Source: DASZIT01 sp035948855 (lineage in GTDB: Bacteria; Actinomycetota; Acidimicrobiia; Acidimicrobiales; RAAP-2). From it: a DNA stretch of 16,648 nucleotides. Positions 1 to 5,909 of the stretch are shown piece after piece. The notes below the pieces were generated by a model, which searched no databases, was not told the origin of the DNA, and saw nothing but the letters and a program-made list of their open reading frames with translations. The position numbers and the translations under genes are program-made. The DNA is taken from NCBI GenBank assembly GCA_035948855.1, contig DASZIT010000073.1, positions 1-16,648 of the forward strand, in the 5' to 3' direction. Each line of letters starts with the position of its first letter. Position 1 is the first letter of the stretch.

Positions 1-1
1 G

Positions 2-1063
2 CGCAACTCTCCTGTCCCCATCGGCACCGTGCCCATCTACCAGGCGCTCGAGAAGGTCGACGGCCGCCCCGAGGAGCTCACATGGGACGTTTACCGCGAC
101 ACCATCGTCGAGCAGGCCGAGCAGGGTGTGGACTACTTCACCGTCCACGCCGGGGTCCTGTTGCGCTACGTCCCGCTCACGGCCCGACGTGTCACCGGCA
201 TCGTGAGTCGCGGCGGCTCGATCATGGCGGCGTGGTGTCTGGCCCATCACGAGGAGAACTTCCTCTACACCCGCTTCGAGGAGCTGTGTGAGATCCTCGC
301 CGCCTACGACGTCGCCTTCTCGCTGGGCGACGGGCTGCGTCCGGGGTCGATCGCCGATGCCAACGACCAGGCGCAGTTCGCGGAGCTCCGGACGTTGGGA
401 GAGCTGACCGAGGTGGCGTGGCGCCACGACGTCCAGGTGATGATCGAAGGCCCCGGGCACGTGCCCCTCCATCGCGTCGCCGAGAACGTGAACCTGCAGC
501 GAGAGGTGTGCCATGAGGCACCCTTCTACACACTGGGGCCGCTCACCACCGACGTGGCGCCGGGCTACGACCACATCACCTCGGCCATCGGGGCCGCGGT
601 GATCGGGATGCACGGCACGGCCATGCTCTGCTACGTGACGCCCAAAGAACACCTGGGCCTCCCCGGTCGCGAGGACGTGAAGCAGGGGATGATCGCCTAC
701 AAGATCGCCGCCCACGCCGCCGACCTGGCCAAGGGCCATCCCGGAGCCCAGTCGTGGGATGACGCCCTGTCCAAGGCCCGGTTCGAATTCCGGTGGGAGG
801 ACCAGTTCAACCTGGCCATGGACCCGGAGACGGCCCGGGCCTATCACGACGAGACGTTGCCGGCCGAGCCGGCCAAGACCGCCCATTTCTGCTCGATGTG
901 CGGTCCGAAATTCTGCTCGATGCGGATCAGCCAGGACGTGCGCGATTACGCCGAGAGCAAGGGCGTGGAACTCGCCTCCGCGGTCGAACTGGGCATGAAA
1001 GAGAAGTCGGTGGAGTTCCGCGACCGCGGCTCGGAGTTGTACCGGGAGCCCTCCACCACCTGA
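2..1063 (+). CDS. thiC: Phosphomethylpyrimidine synthase ThiC, C-terminal part (5' end outside window)
   Basis: ThiC is a radical-SAM enzyme that converts aminoimidazole ribotide into hydroxymethylpyrimidine phosphate, the pyrimidine half of thiamine. The reading frame is open to the left edge and already reads RNSPVPIGTVPIYQ, a ThiC core signature, so the true start lies outside and the GTG at 29 is internal. About 353 residues are visible. They include EGPGHVPLH, the GYDHITSAIG block, and near the C-terminus the CxxCxxxxC cluster motif (CSMCGPKFC, bases 890-916) that binds the 4Fe-4S cluster. The stop is TGA at 1061. No obvious hairpin terminator follows. A new promoter appears about 50 bases downstream, so the next genes are probably a separate unit. 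A TPP riboswitch, common before thiC, would lie outside the window. The identification is secure. Confidence 0.97.
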   Translation, partial: RNSPVPIGTVPIYQALEKVDGRPEELTWDVYRDTIVEQAEQGVDYFTVHAGVLLRYVPLTARRVTGIVSRGGSIMAAWCLAHHEENFLYTRFEELCEILAAYDVAFSLGDGLRPGSIADANDQAQFAELRTLGELTEVAWRHDVQVMIEGPGHVPLHRVAENVNLQREVCHEAPFYTLGPLTTDVAPGYDHITSAIGAAVIGMHGTAMLCYVTPKEHLGLPGREDVKQGMIAYKIAAHAADLAKGHPGAQSWDDALSKARFEFRWEDQFNLAMDPETARAYHDETLPAEPAKTAHFCSMCGPKFCSMRISQDVRDYAESKGVELASAVELGMKEKSVEFRDRGSELYREPSTT

Positions 1064-1090
1064 CCCGTAGGCGCCCTGGAGACAAAAAAC

Positions 1091-1118
1091 CTGCATTTTC
1101 CCGGTTCACCGGTACACT
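1091..1118 (+). promoter_or_regulatory. Predicted promoter of the helicase operon
   Basis: A -10-like TACACT at 1113-1118 fits the actinobacterial TANNNT consensus. CTGCAT at 1091-1096 is a passable -35 with a 16-base spacer. The run just upstream (AAAAAA near 1084) is the only A/T-rich patch between thiC and the helicase. Transcription would begin near 1125, at the foot of the first leader hairpin. This is inferred from sequence only. Confidence 0.45.
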
Positions 1119-1124
1119 GTGGGT

Positions 1125-1296
1125 CGTGGAAGGGCGCAGTGCCCCTCCACCGGGGTCTTCCTCAATCTGTTTGTCGGGTCCGCAGCCGTGGATCGGATGG
1201 CCGGCCCGAGGCGGGCCCGCCTGGATCCGTGACTGGCACGGATGCCGATGGCCGGGATCCGGCCGTCACCGAACAGATGAGAGGCAACACACCCCC
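1125..1296 (+). promoter_or_regulatory. Structured 5' leader of the DEAD-box helicase (candidate cis-regulatory RNA)
   Basis: Between the predicted transcription start and the helicase ATG, four hairpins can be read directly. P1 spans 1126-1150: GTGGA pairs with TCCAC, then an A/C mismatch, then GGGC with GCCC, loop GCAGT. P2 spans 1203-1217: GGCCCG, loop AGG, CGGGCC. P3 spans 1225-1243: ATCCGTG, loop ACTGG, CACGGAT. P4 spans 1247-1267: a nine-pair stem with one G-U around loop GAT, core GGCCGG/CCGGCC. CGGAT at 1194-1198 could instead pair with ATCCG at 1225-1229, which would enclose P2 and exclude P3. Long structured leaders are known for some cold-inducible RNA helicase mRNAs, where the helicase may act on its own leader; applying that here is inference. 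The helicase frame is also open through this stretch, so a coding explanation from GTG 1126 is not fully excluded. Confidence 0.5.
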
Positions 1297-2535
1297 ATGA
1301 CAACCACCGCCGAGCATGCGGGCCGCGCCCGTTCGCTCGAACACGAAGCCGGCAACCTCGAAGAGGACGCTCCGACCTTCGATTCGCTCGGGGTCGACCC
1401 GAGTCTGGTCAAGGCCCTGGCCGTCCAAGGCATCACCACCGCCTTCTCCATCCAGGCTATGACCGTGGCCGACGCCTTGGCCGGCCGGGATGTCTGCGGC
1501 AAGGCGAAGACGGGTTCCGGCAAGACCCTGGCCTTCGGGCTCCCGCTGCTGCAACGGACCATGCGTATGCGGGCGACCGAGCCGGGCCGCCCCCGGGCCC
1601 TGGTGCTGGTCCCCACCCGCGAGCTGGCCGTCCAGGTGAGCGATGTCCTCGAGACCCTGGCCGACGAAGTCGGTCTCCGGGTGGTCGCCGTCTACGGCGG
1701 CGCCGACATCGAGCGCCAGGTGAAGAAGCTTCGCAAGGGCGTCGACGTGATCATCGCCACCCCGGGGCGGCTCATCGACCTCGGCGACCGGGGCGAGCTG
1801 TCGGTGGCCGACATCGAGACGCTGGTGCTGGACGAGGCGGACCGCATGGCCGACATGGGCTTCATGCCCCAGGTCGAGTGGGTCCTCCGGCGACTGGAGC
1901 GGAAGCACCAGACCCTGTTGTTCTCGGCCACCCTCGACGGCGCCGTCGACCGGTTGGTGAGCCGCTACCTGACCGACCCGGTGCACCACGAGGTGGCGTC
2001 GCCGAGCACCACCGTCGAGGCCATGGAGCACCGGTTCCTCGAGGTGCACCAGATGGACCGGGTGAAGGTGTGCGCCACCATCTGCCTCCACTCCGATCGG
2101 ACCATCGTGTTCGTCCGGACCAAGCGGGGGGCCGACCGCCTGGTCGAGCAGCTGCGCAAGGAAGGGGTGAACGCCGACGCCATCCACGGCGACCTCCGGC
2201 AGGCCAACCGGGAACGGACGCTGAAGGATTTCGGCATGGGCAAGCTCCCGGTGCTGGTGGCCACCGACGTGGCCGCTCGGGGACTGGACATCGACGCGGT
2301 CGACGTGGTCATCCACTTCGACCCGCCCGAGGACCACAAGGCCTATCTCCACCGCTCGGGTCGGACGGCCCGGGCCGGTGAGACCGGTGTGGTGGTCACC
2401 CTGGTGCAGTGGAACCAGGTCCTCGAAGTGGAACGGATCCAGCAACGGATCGGTCTGAAGATCCCGATCGTGGAGATCTTCTCCAATGACTCCAGGCTGC
2501 ACAACCTGGCCGGATGGAATCCGGTCTCCGTTTGA
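1297..2535 (+). CDS. DEAD-box ATP-dependent RNA helicase
   Basis: A 412-residue cytoplasmic RNA helicase that unwinds RNA or remodels RNPs using ATP. The core motifs are in order: Q-motif region near F28 and SIQAM 52-56, motif I AKTGSGKT 70-77, PTREL 106-110, GG 134-135, TPGR 155-158, DEAD 179-182, SAT 210-212, HGD 297-299, RGLDID 328-333 and HRSGRTARAG 352-361. The protein ends soon after the second RecA domain, so it lacks the long basic or RNA-binding tail of DeaD/CsdA proteins and is nearer the short RhlE/CshA-like group. ATG 1297 is chosen because helicase similarity begins soon after it; GAGAGG at 1279-1284 is a distant, weak Shine-Dalgarno. An in-frame GTG at 1126, seven bases after the -10 box, would add 57 Trp/Pro/Gly-rich residues that look like translated leader. 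The stop overlaps the next start (TGATG), indicating translational coupling. Confidence 0.95.
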   Translation: MTTTAEHAGRARSLEHEAGNLEEDAPTFDSLGVDPSLVKALAVQGITTAFSIQAMTVADALAGRDVCGKAKTGSGKTLAFGLPLLQRTMRMRATEPGRPRALVLVPTRELAVQVSDVLETLADEVGLRVVAVYGGADIERQVKKLRKGVDVIIATPGRLIDLGDRGELSVADIETLVLDEADRMADMGFMPQVEWVLRRLERKHQTLLFSATLDGAVDRLVSRYLTDPVHHEVASPSTTVEAMEHRFLEVHQMDRVKVCATICLHSDRTIVFVRTKRGADRLVEQLRKEGVNADAIHGDLRQANRERTLKDFGMGKLPVLVATDVAARGLDIDAVDVVIHFDPPEDHKAYLHRSGRTARAGETGVVVTLVQWNQVLEVERIQQRIGLKIPIVEIFSNDSRLHNLAGWNPVSV

Positions 2536-3287
2536 TGGCAGGCGTGGTGCCCCGCCCGATTCTGGAAGTTGATCCGGGGCCGGTCGACGTCGAGCGCATC
2601 CTGGTGGTGACCGCTCACCCCGACGACGTGGATTTCGGCGCCGCCGGCTCGGTGGCCACCTGGACGCAAGCCGGGGTGGACGTGGCCTATTGCATCGTCA
2701 CCGACGGCGAGGCCGGAGGCTCGGACCGGACCGTTAGCCGGGCCGAGGTGGCCGCCCTCCGTCGTGAGGAGCAGCGGGCCGCCGCGGCCAAGGTCGGGGT
2801 GTCCGAGGTCACCTTCCTCGGCTATCCGGACGGTCGGGTGCTCCCGACCATCGAGCTCCGCCGGGACATCTCCCGGGTTATCCGCCAGTTCCGTCCCGAC
2901 CGGGTGGTGACCCAGTCCCCCGAACGGAACTGGGAGCGGCTGTACGCCAGCCACCCCGATCATCTGGCCACCGGCGAGGCGACCGCCTGCGCGGTGTATC
3001 CCGACGCCCGTAACCCGTTCGCCCACCCCGAGCTACTCGACGAGGGCCTCGAACCCCACACGGTGCCCGAGCTGTGGGTGATGGCCACCGAGCGGGCCAA
3101 CCGGGTGGTCGACGCCACCGACCAGTTCGACCGGAAGCTGGCCGCCCTCAAGTCCCATCGGAGCCAGGTGGGGGAGGGCGAGCACCTGGAGAACATCCTT
3201 CGGCCGTGGATGTCCGGGGCCGCGCTGTCGGCCGGACTCCCGGACGGTCGCCTGGCCGAGGCCTTCCAAGTGGTGGGCACCGCGTAG
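2535..3287 (+). CDS. PIG-L/LmbE-family zinc-dependent deacetylase
   Basis: A 250-residue member of the PIG-L superfamily, zinc amidohydrolases that remove N-acetyl groups from sugars or cleave related amides (MshB and Mca of mycothiol metabolism belong here). The AHPDD motif at residues 27-31 supplies His28 and Asp31, and HPDH at 140-143 supplies His143, completing the expected His-Asp-His zinc site. Asp30 is the usual general base. The ATG at 2535 sits in TGATG with the helicase stop. An in-frame ATG at 2514 would overlap the helicase further and add seven residues, and is less likely. No signal peptide or membrane segment is seen, so it should be cytoplasmic. The substrate cannot be told from sequence. 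A mycothiol-related or detoxification role is possible for an actinobacterium, but nothing nearby proves it. Confidence 0.88.
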   Translation: MAGVVPRPILEVDPGPVDVERILVVTAHPDDVDFGAAGSVATWTQAGVDVAYCIVTDGEAGGSDRTVSRAEVAALRREEQRAAAAKVGVSEVTFLGYPDGRVLPTIELRRDISRVIRQFRPDRVVTQSPERNWERLYASHPDHLATGEATACAVYPDARNPFAHPELLDEGLEPHTVPELWVMATERANRVVDATDQFDRKLAALKSHRSQVGEGEHLENILRPWMSGAALSAGLPDGRLAEAFQVVGTA

Positions 3288-3295
3288 TTGGCGAC

Positions 3296-4021
3296 GTGAC
3301 CGAACCGGACGCCTTCGCCCGGACCGGTAGGGATTCCCGTCCCTGGGCGATCATCCAGCATGTCCCCCACGAAGGGCCCGGGCTGATCGGCGAGGTGTTG
3401 TGCGCCTCCGGGTATGGATACGAGACGGTCCGCATGGATCTCGGCCACCAGCTCCCCGAGGTCGACCGGCTCGGCGGCCTGGTCGTGCTGGGCGGGCCGA
3501 TGAGCGTCCACGACGTCGACCAGTTCCCCTGGCTGGCCGACGAGCGCCGCCTGCTGGCGGCATCCATCGCCGCGTGCCTGCCCGTCCTCGGGGTCTGCCT
3601 CGGGGCCCAGCAACTGGCGGCCGCCCTCGGGGCCGAGGTCACCACCGGGGACCACGCCGAGATCGGGGTGGGCACCGTCACCCTCACCGCGGCCGGCCGG
3701 CGGGACCGGGTGCTGGGCCCGGAGTACGGAGGGCTGGCCGGTACCGACATCCCCTGTGTCCACTGGCACCACGACACCTTCGGCCTGCCCCCGGAGTCGG
3801 TGCACCTGGCGGCCACCCGGGCCTATCCCCACCAGGCCTTCCGGGCCGGTGACCGGGCCTACGGCCTCCAGTTCCACGTCGAGGTGACCGCCGCCCTCGC
3901 CGACGAGTGGCGTAGTTTTCTCCCCGATGGCGTCGTCCTGGAGCCTTCGGATCTCTCCCGGGTGGAGACCACCGGACGCCGGATCCTCCAGCGGTTGGTG
4001 GACCTGGCCGGACCGTCATGA
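3296..4021 (+). CDS. Class I glutamine amidotransferase-like protein
   Basis: A stand-alone class I glutamine amidotransferase domain of 241 residues from a GTG start. GGLVVLGGPMSV (60-71) matches the oxyanion strand region, GVCLGAQQLA (99-108) carries the nucleophile Cys101, and LQFHVE (191-196) supplies the catalytic His194 and Glu196, so the triad is complete. Such proteins hydrolyse glutamine to deliver ammonia, or act as gamma-glutamyl hydrolases as in the GuaA-N-like/PuuD-related group. No synthetase partner lies beside it. GTG 3296 is chosen because it lies eight bases after the deacetylase stop and leaves a normal N-terminus (PWAIIQHVPHEGPG). The frame is open further left but reads as an out-of-frame shadow of the deacetylase. 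The stop overlaps the next ATG by four bases (ATGA). The exact substrate is unknown. Confidence 0.87.
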   Translation: MTEPDAFARTGRDSRPWAIIQHVPHEGPGLIGEVLCASGYGYETVRMDLGHQLPEVDRLGGLVVLGGPMSVHDVDQFPWLADERRLLAASIAACLPVLGVCLGAQQLAAALGAEVTTGDHAEIGVGTVTLTAAGRRDRVLGPEYGGLAGTDIPCVHWHHDTFGLPPESVHLAATRAYPHQAFRAGDRAYGLQFHVEVTAALADEWRSFLPDGVVLEPSDLSRVETTGRRILQRLVDLAGPS

Positions 4022-4746
4022 CCGGTGATCCGGGCCCGAAAGGGCGGCCGGCGGCGACCGCCACCCACCCCGGCGCCCGAGCGGGCGAGGTGGGCACCGC
4101 GGCGGAGCCGGTGAAGCCCCGGCTCCGCGGCGTGCTCCACGAGATGGCGTTCTTCGTGTCGTTGGCGTCGGGGGCTGGTCTGGTGTGGGCGGCTCCCACC
4201 TCGGGATCGAAGGCGGTGACCTCGGTCTACGCCGTCTCCGTCTCGATGATGTTCGGGGTCAGTGCCCTCTTCCACCGGCACACCTGGGGACCGGTGGGCC
4301 GCCGCCGGATGCGCCGGGCGGATCACTCCACCATCTTCATCGCCATCGCCGGCTCCTACACCGCGGTGGCCGGCATCGCCCTCGGGGGGTGGGCCCGCAT
4401 CACCGTGCTGGGCATCGTGTGGGGCGGCGCCGCCATCGGCATCACCATCCGCCAGACCTGGCTCGACGCCCCCAAGCCGGTGATCGCGGTGCCCTACGTG
4501 GTGGTGGGCTGGTCGGCGCTCGCCGTGCTCCCGCAGCTGTTCCATGCGTTGGGGGTGGTCGGGTTCGTCCTGCTGTTCGTCGGAGGGTTCGCCTACATGG
4601 CCGGCGCGGTGGTCTACGCCCTCAAGCGGCCCAACCCGGTCCCCGGGGTGTTCGGTTACCACGAGGTCTTCCACGCCTTCACCGTCGTGGGCGCGGTCGT
4701 CCACTTCGTGGTCATCGCCGGGTTCGTGCTGCCGTTGGCCAACTGA
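4018..4746 (+). CDS. Hemolysin III / TrhA family (PAQR-like) membrane protein
   Basis: A 242-residue integral membrane protein with about seven hydrophobic segments after a hydrophilic, Ala/Pro/Gly-rich N-terminus of about 35 residues. Family hallmarks are SALFHR (82-87), RADHSTIFIAIAGSYT (100-115) and GYHEVFHAFTVVG (213-225). Ser82, His86, Asp102, His215 and His219 fit the conserved metal-site positions of PAQR/HlyIII proteins. Members are called hemolysin III, but many appear to act in membrane lipid or fluidity homeostasis, so haemolysis should not be assumed. It overlaps the amidotransferase by ATGA and seems to be the last gene of the helicase operon. The start is supported by that coupling. 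Confidence 0.92.
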   Translation: MTGDPGPKGRPAATATHPGARAGEVGTAAEPVKPRLRGVLHEMAFFVSLASGAGLVWAAPTSGSKAVTSVYAVSVSMMFGVSALFHRHTWGPVGRRRMRRADHSTIFIAIAGSYTAVAGIALGGWARITVLGIVWGGAAIGITIRQTWLDAPKPVIAVPYVVVGWSALAVLPQLFHALGVVGFVLLFVGGFAYMAGAVVYALKRPNPVPGVFGYHEVFHAFTVVGAVVHFVVIAGFVLPLAN

Positions 4747-4779
4747 CGGAGTCGGGCCGGAGCCGGTCAACTAGGGCGG

Positions 4780-4807
4780 GATACTGTCTCTCCACAACCG
4801 AGGAGAG
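4780..4807 (+). promoter_or_regulatory. -10 box and Shine-Dalgarno of the YCII gene
   Basis: GATACT at 4780-4785 resembles an actinobacterial -10 box. No convincing -35 is seen upstream. AGGAGAG at 4801-4807 is a strong Shine-Dalgarno four to six bases before the TTG at 4812, and it decides the start of the next gene. This suggests that gene can be transcribed independently of the helicase operon. Confidence 0.4.
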
Positions 4808-4811
4808 ACCA

Positions 4812-5087
4812 TTGCGGTATGTGTTGTATTACGAGTCGGGCGACGACGTCGCCGAGAAGGCGCCTCTGCACTTTGCTGCCCATCGCGACCGGTGGGCGGC
4901 GTTCCACCAACGAGGCGAGTTACTGCTGATCGGCCCGTTCACAGATGGTGCCGGCGCCCTGGGCGTGTTCACCACGGCCGAGAGTGCCCACGAGTTCGCT
5001 GAGGGCGACCCCTTTGTGATTCACGGGGTCGTTCGCCAATGGCACGTCCGGGAGTGGATGGAGGCTCTGGGCGAGACCGCGACCTGA
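4812..5087 (+). CDS. YCII-related domain protein
   Basis: A small 91-residue protein of the YciI-like family, a ferredoxin-like alpha/beta fold found alone or fused to other enzymes. LRYVLYYESGDDV forms the first strand. HFAAHRDRWAAFHQRGELLLIGPF contains the conserved family His (His24), and GDPFVIHGVVRQWHVREW holds the typical DPF motif (66-68) and C-terminal strand. These are the residues thought to form the putative active site. TTG 4812 is chosen for the excellent upstream Shine-Dalgarno and because the domain starts at once; GTG at 4821 is an alternative. The frame is open upstream but overlaps the membrane-protein gene out of frame. The biochemical role is not established for most members. 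It is separated from the convergent methyltransferase by a hairpin. Confidence 0.83.
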   Translation: MRYVLYYESGDDVAEKAPLHFAAHRDRWAAFHQRGELLLIGPFTDGAGALGVFTTAESAHEFAEGDPFVIHGVVRQWHVREWMEALGETAT

Positions 5088-5091
5088 CGCT

Positions 5092-5111
5092 CGGCAGCAG
5101 GAGGGCTGCCG
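5092..5111. terminator. Hairpin between convergent genes (candidate bidirectional terminator)
   Basis: CGGCAGC at 5092-5098 pairs perfectly with GCTGCCG at 5105-5111 around a six-base loop AGGAGG. It starts five bases after the YCII stop and lies 25 bases from the stop of the convergent methyltransferase. There is no U-tract, which is common for actinobacterial terminator-like hairpins. Confidence 0.55.
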
Positions 5112-5135
5112 CCGGAGTCCCAAGAAGGGCTACTG

Positions 5136-5888
5136 CTACTGGTAGACCAGGAGATCCAGGGTCTCCGAAACCGGACCGCTCAGCGACCCCTGTTCGATGT
5201 CGACGCGCAGTCGGGAGAGACCCGCCTCGAATTCGGGGTCGGGCAGAAGGGCGAGGGCGCTGTCGGCCCGCAGCGCGGTGCGCCGATAGAAGGCCTCGGG
5301 TGTTTCGGCGACGACCTGGGAGATCTTCTCGTGAGCCAACTCCTCGAACCCCGCCGAGGTCAGCCCGTGCCGGATCGCCGCCGGGGAGGGAAAGCGTTCT
5401 TCGGCGATGGCGACCGCCTCGGGGAAGTATCGACCGAGCACCCATCGGGTGGGGACGTCCCAGTAGAGCCCACGGACCAGCAGACGTCCGCCGACGACAA
5501 GGATGCGACGGAGCTCACCCGCGCAGGCCTCGAGGTCGGGTAGGTGGTGGACCACCTGGGAGGCCCATACGCCGCGGAATGTCTTGTCGCCGAACGGGAG
5601 TGCCTCGGCCCGGCCGGCCACCAGCGCGACGTTCGAGGCGGTGGGCTTGGCGACCGCCTCGGCCTGCATGCCACCGGCGGGCTCGAGCCCGATGACGGTC
5701 GTCTCCAGCCCCTCCGCCAACGGGCCGGAGAACCGTCCGGTTCCGGCACCGAGGTCCAACACCGGGCCGGGCCCGGGAGGCAGGTGGCGGGCGGCGGCCA
5801 CCACCCAGGCATGGACGGAGGCATCCGGCAGGGTACGGCCCCGGTCGTAGACCTGGGCCATGGGACCGTCATAGTCGGCGTGGGCCAC
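5136..5888 (-). CDS. Class I SAM-dependent methyltransferase
   Basis: A 250-residue cytoplasmic methyltransferase of the UbiE/Methyltransf_11 type. Motif I is LDLGAGTGRFS (44-54), the SAM-binding glycine loop. An acidic residue follows in GLEPAGGM (motif II), and LPFGDKTFRGVWASQVVHHLPD matches the motif III/IV region. A C-terminal cap of about 110 residues, including EAFYRRTALRADSALALLP, probably recognises the substrate, which cannot be predicted. The GTG at 5888 lies 21 bases after the aconitase stop on the same strand, so co-transcription with aconitase is likely. An in-frame ATG at 5861 is an alternative start. No clear Shine-Dalgarno precedes either. No functional link to aconitase is evident. 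Confidence 0.87.
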   Translation of the reverse strand: MAHADYDGPMAQVYDRGRTLPDASVHAWVVAAARHLPPGPGPVLDLGAGTGRFSGPLAEGLETTVIGLEPAGGMQAEAVAKPTASNVALVAGRAEALPFGDKTFRGVWASQVVHHLPDLEACAGELRRILVVGGRLLVRGLYWDVPTRWVLGRYFPEAVAIAEERFPSPAAIRHGLTSAGFEELAHEKISQVVAETPEAFYRRTALRADSALALLPDPEFEAGLSRLRVDIEQGSLSGPVSETLDLLVYQ

Positions 5889-5909
5889 CCGACCAGGATA
5901 CGAGAAGTG

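Noticed and set aside
1162..2502. Long minus-strand open frame opposite the helicase
   Set aside because: It is rich in His, Asp and Gly with no domain, and is fully covered by the helicase gene and its leader. Stops are rare in such GC-rich DNA.
2514..2534. Earlier ATG start for the PIG-L deacetylase
   Set aside because: It would enlarge the overlap with the helicase and add seven unconserved residues; the TGATG at 2533-2537 gives a better coupled start.
4185..4811. Upstream extension of the YCII frame across the HlyIII gene
   Set aside because: The sequence is His/Arg/Gly-rich shadow. The TTG at 4812 with its strong Shine-Dalgarno marks the true start.
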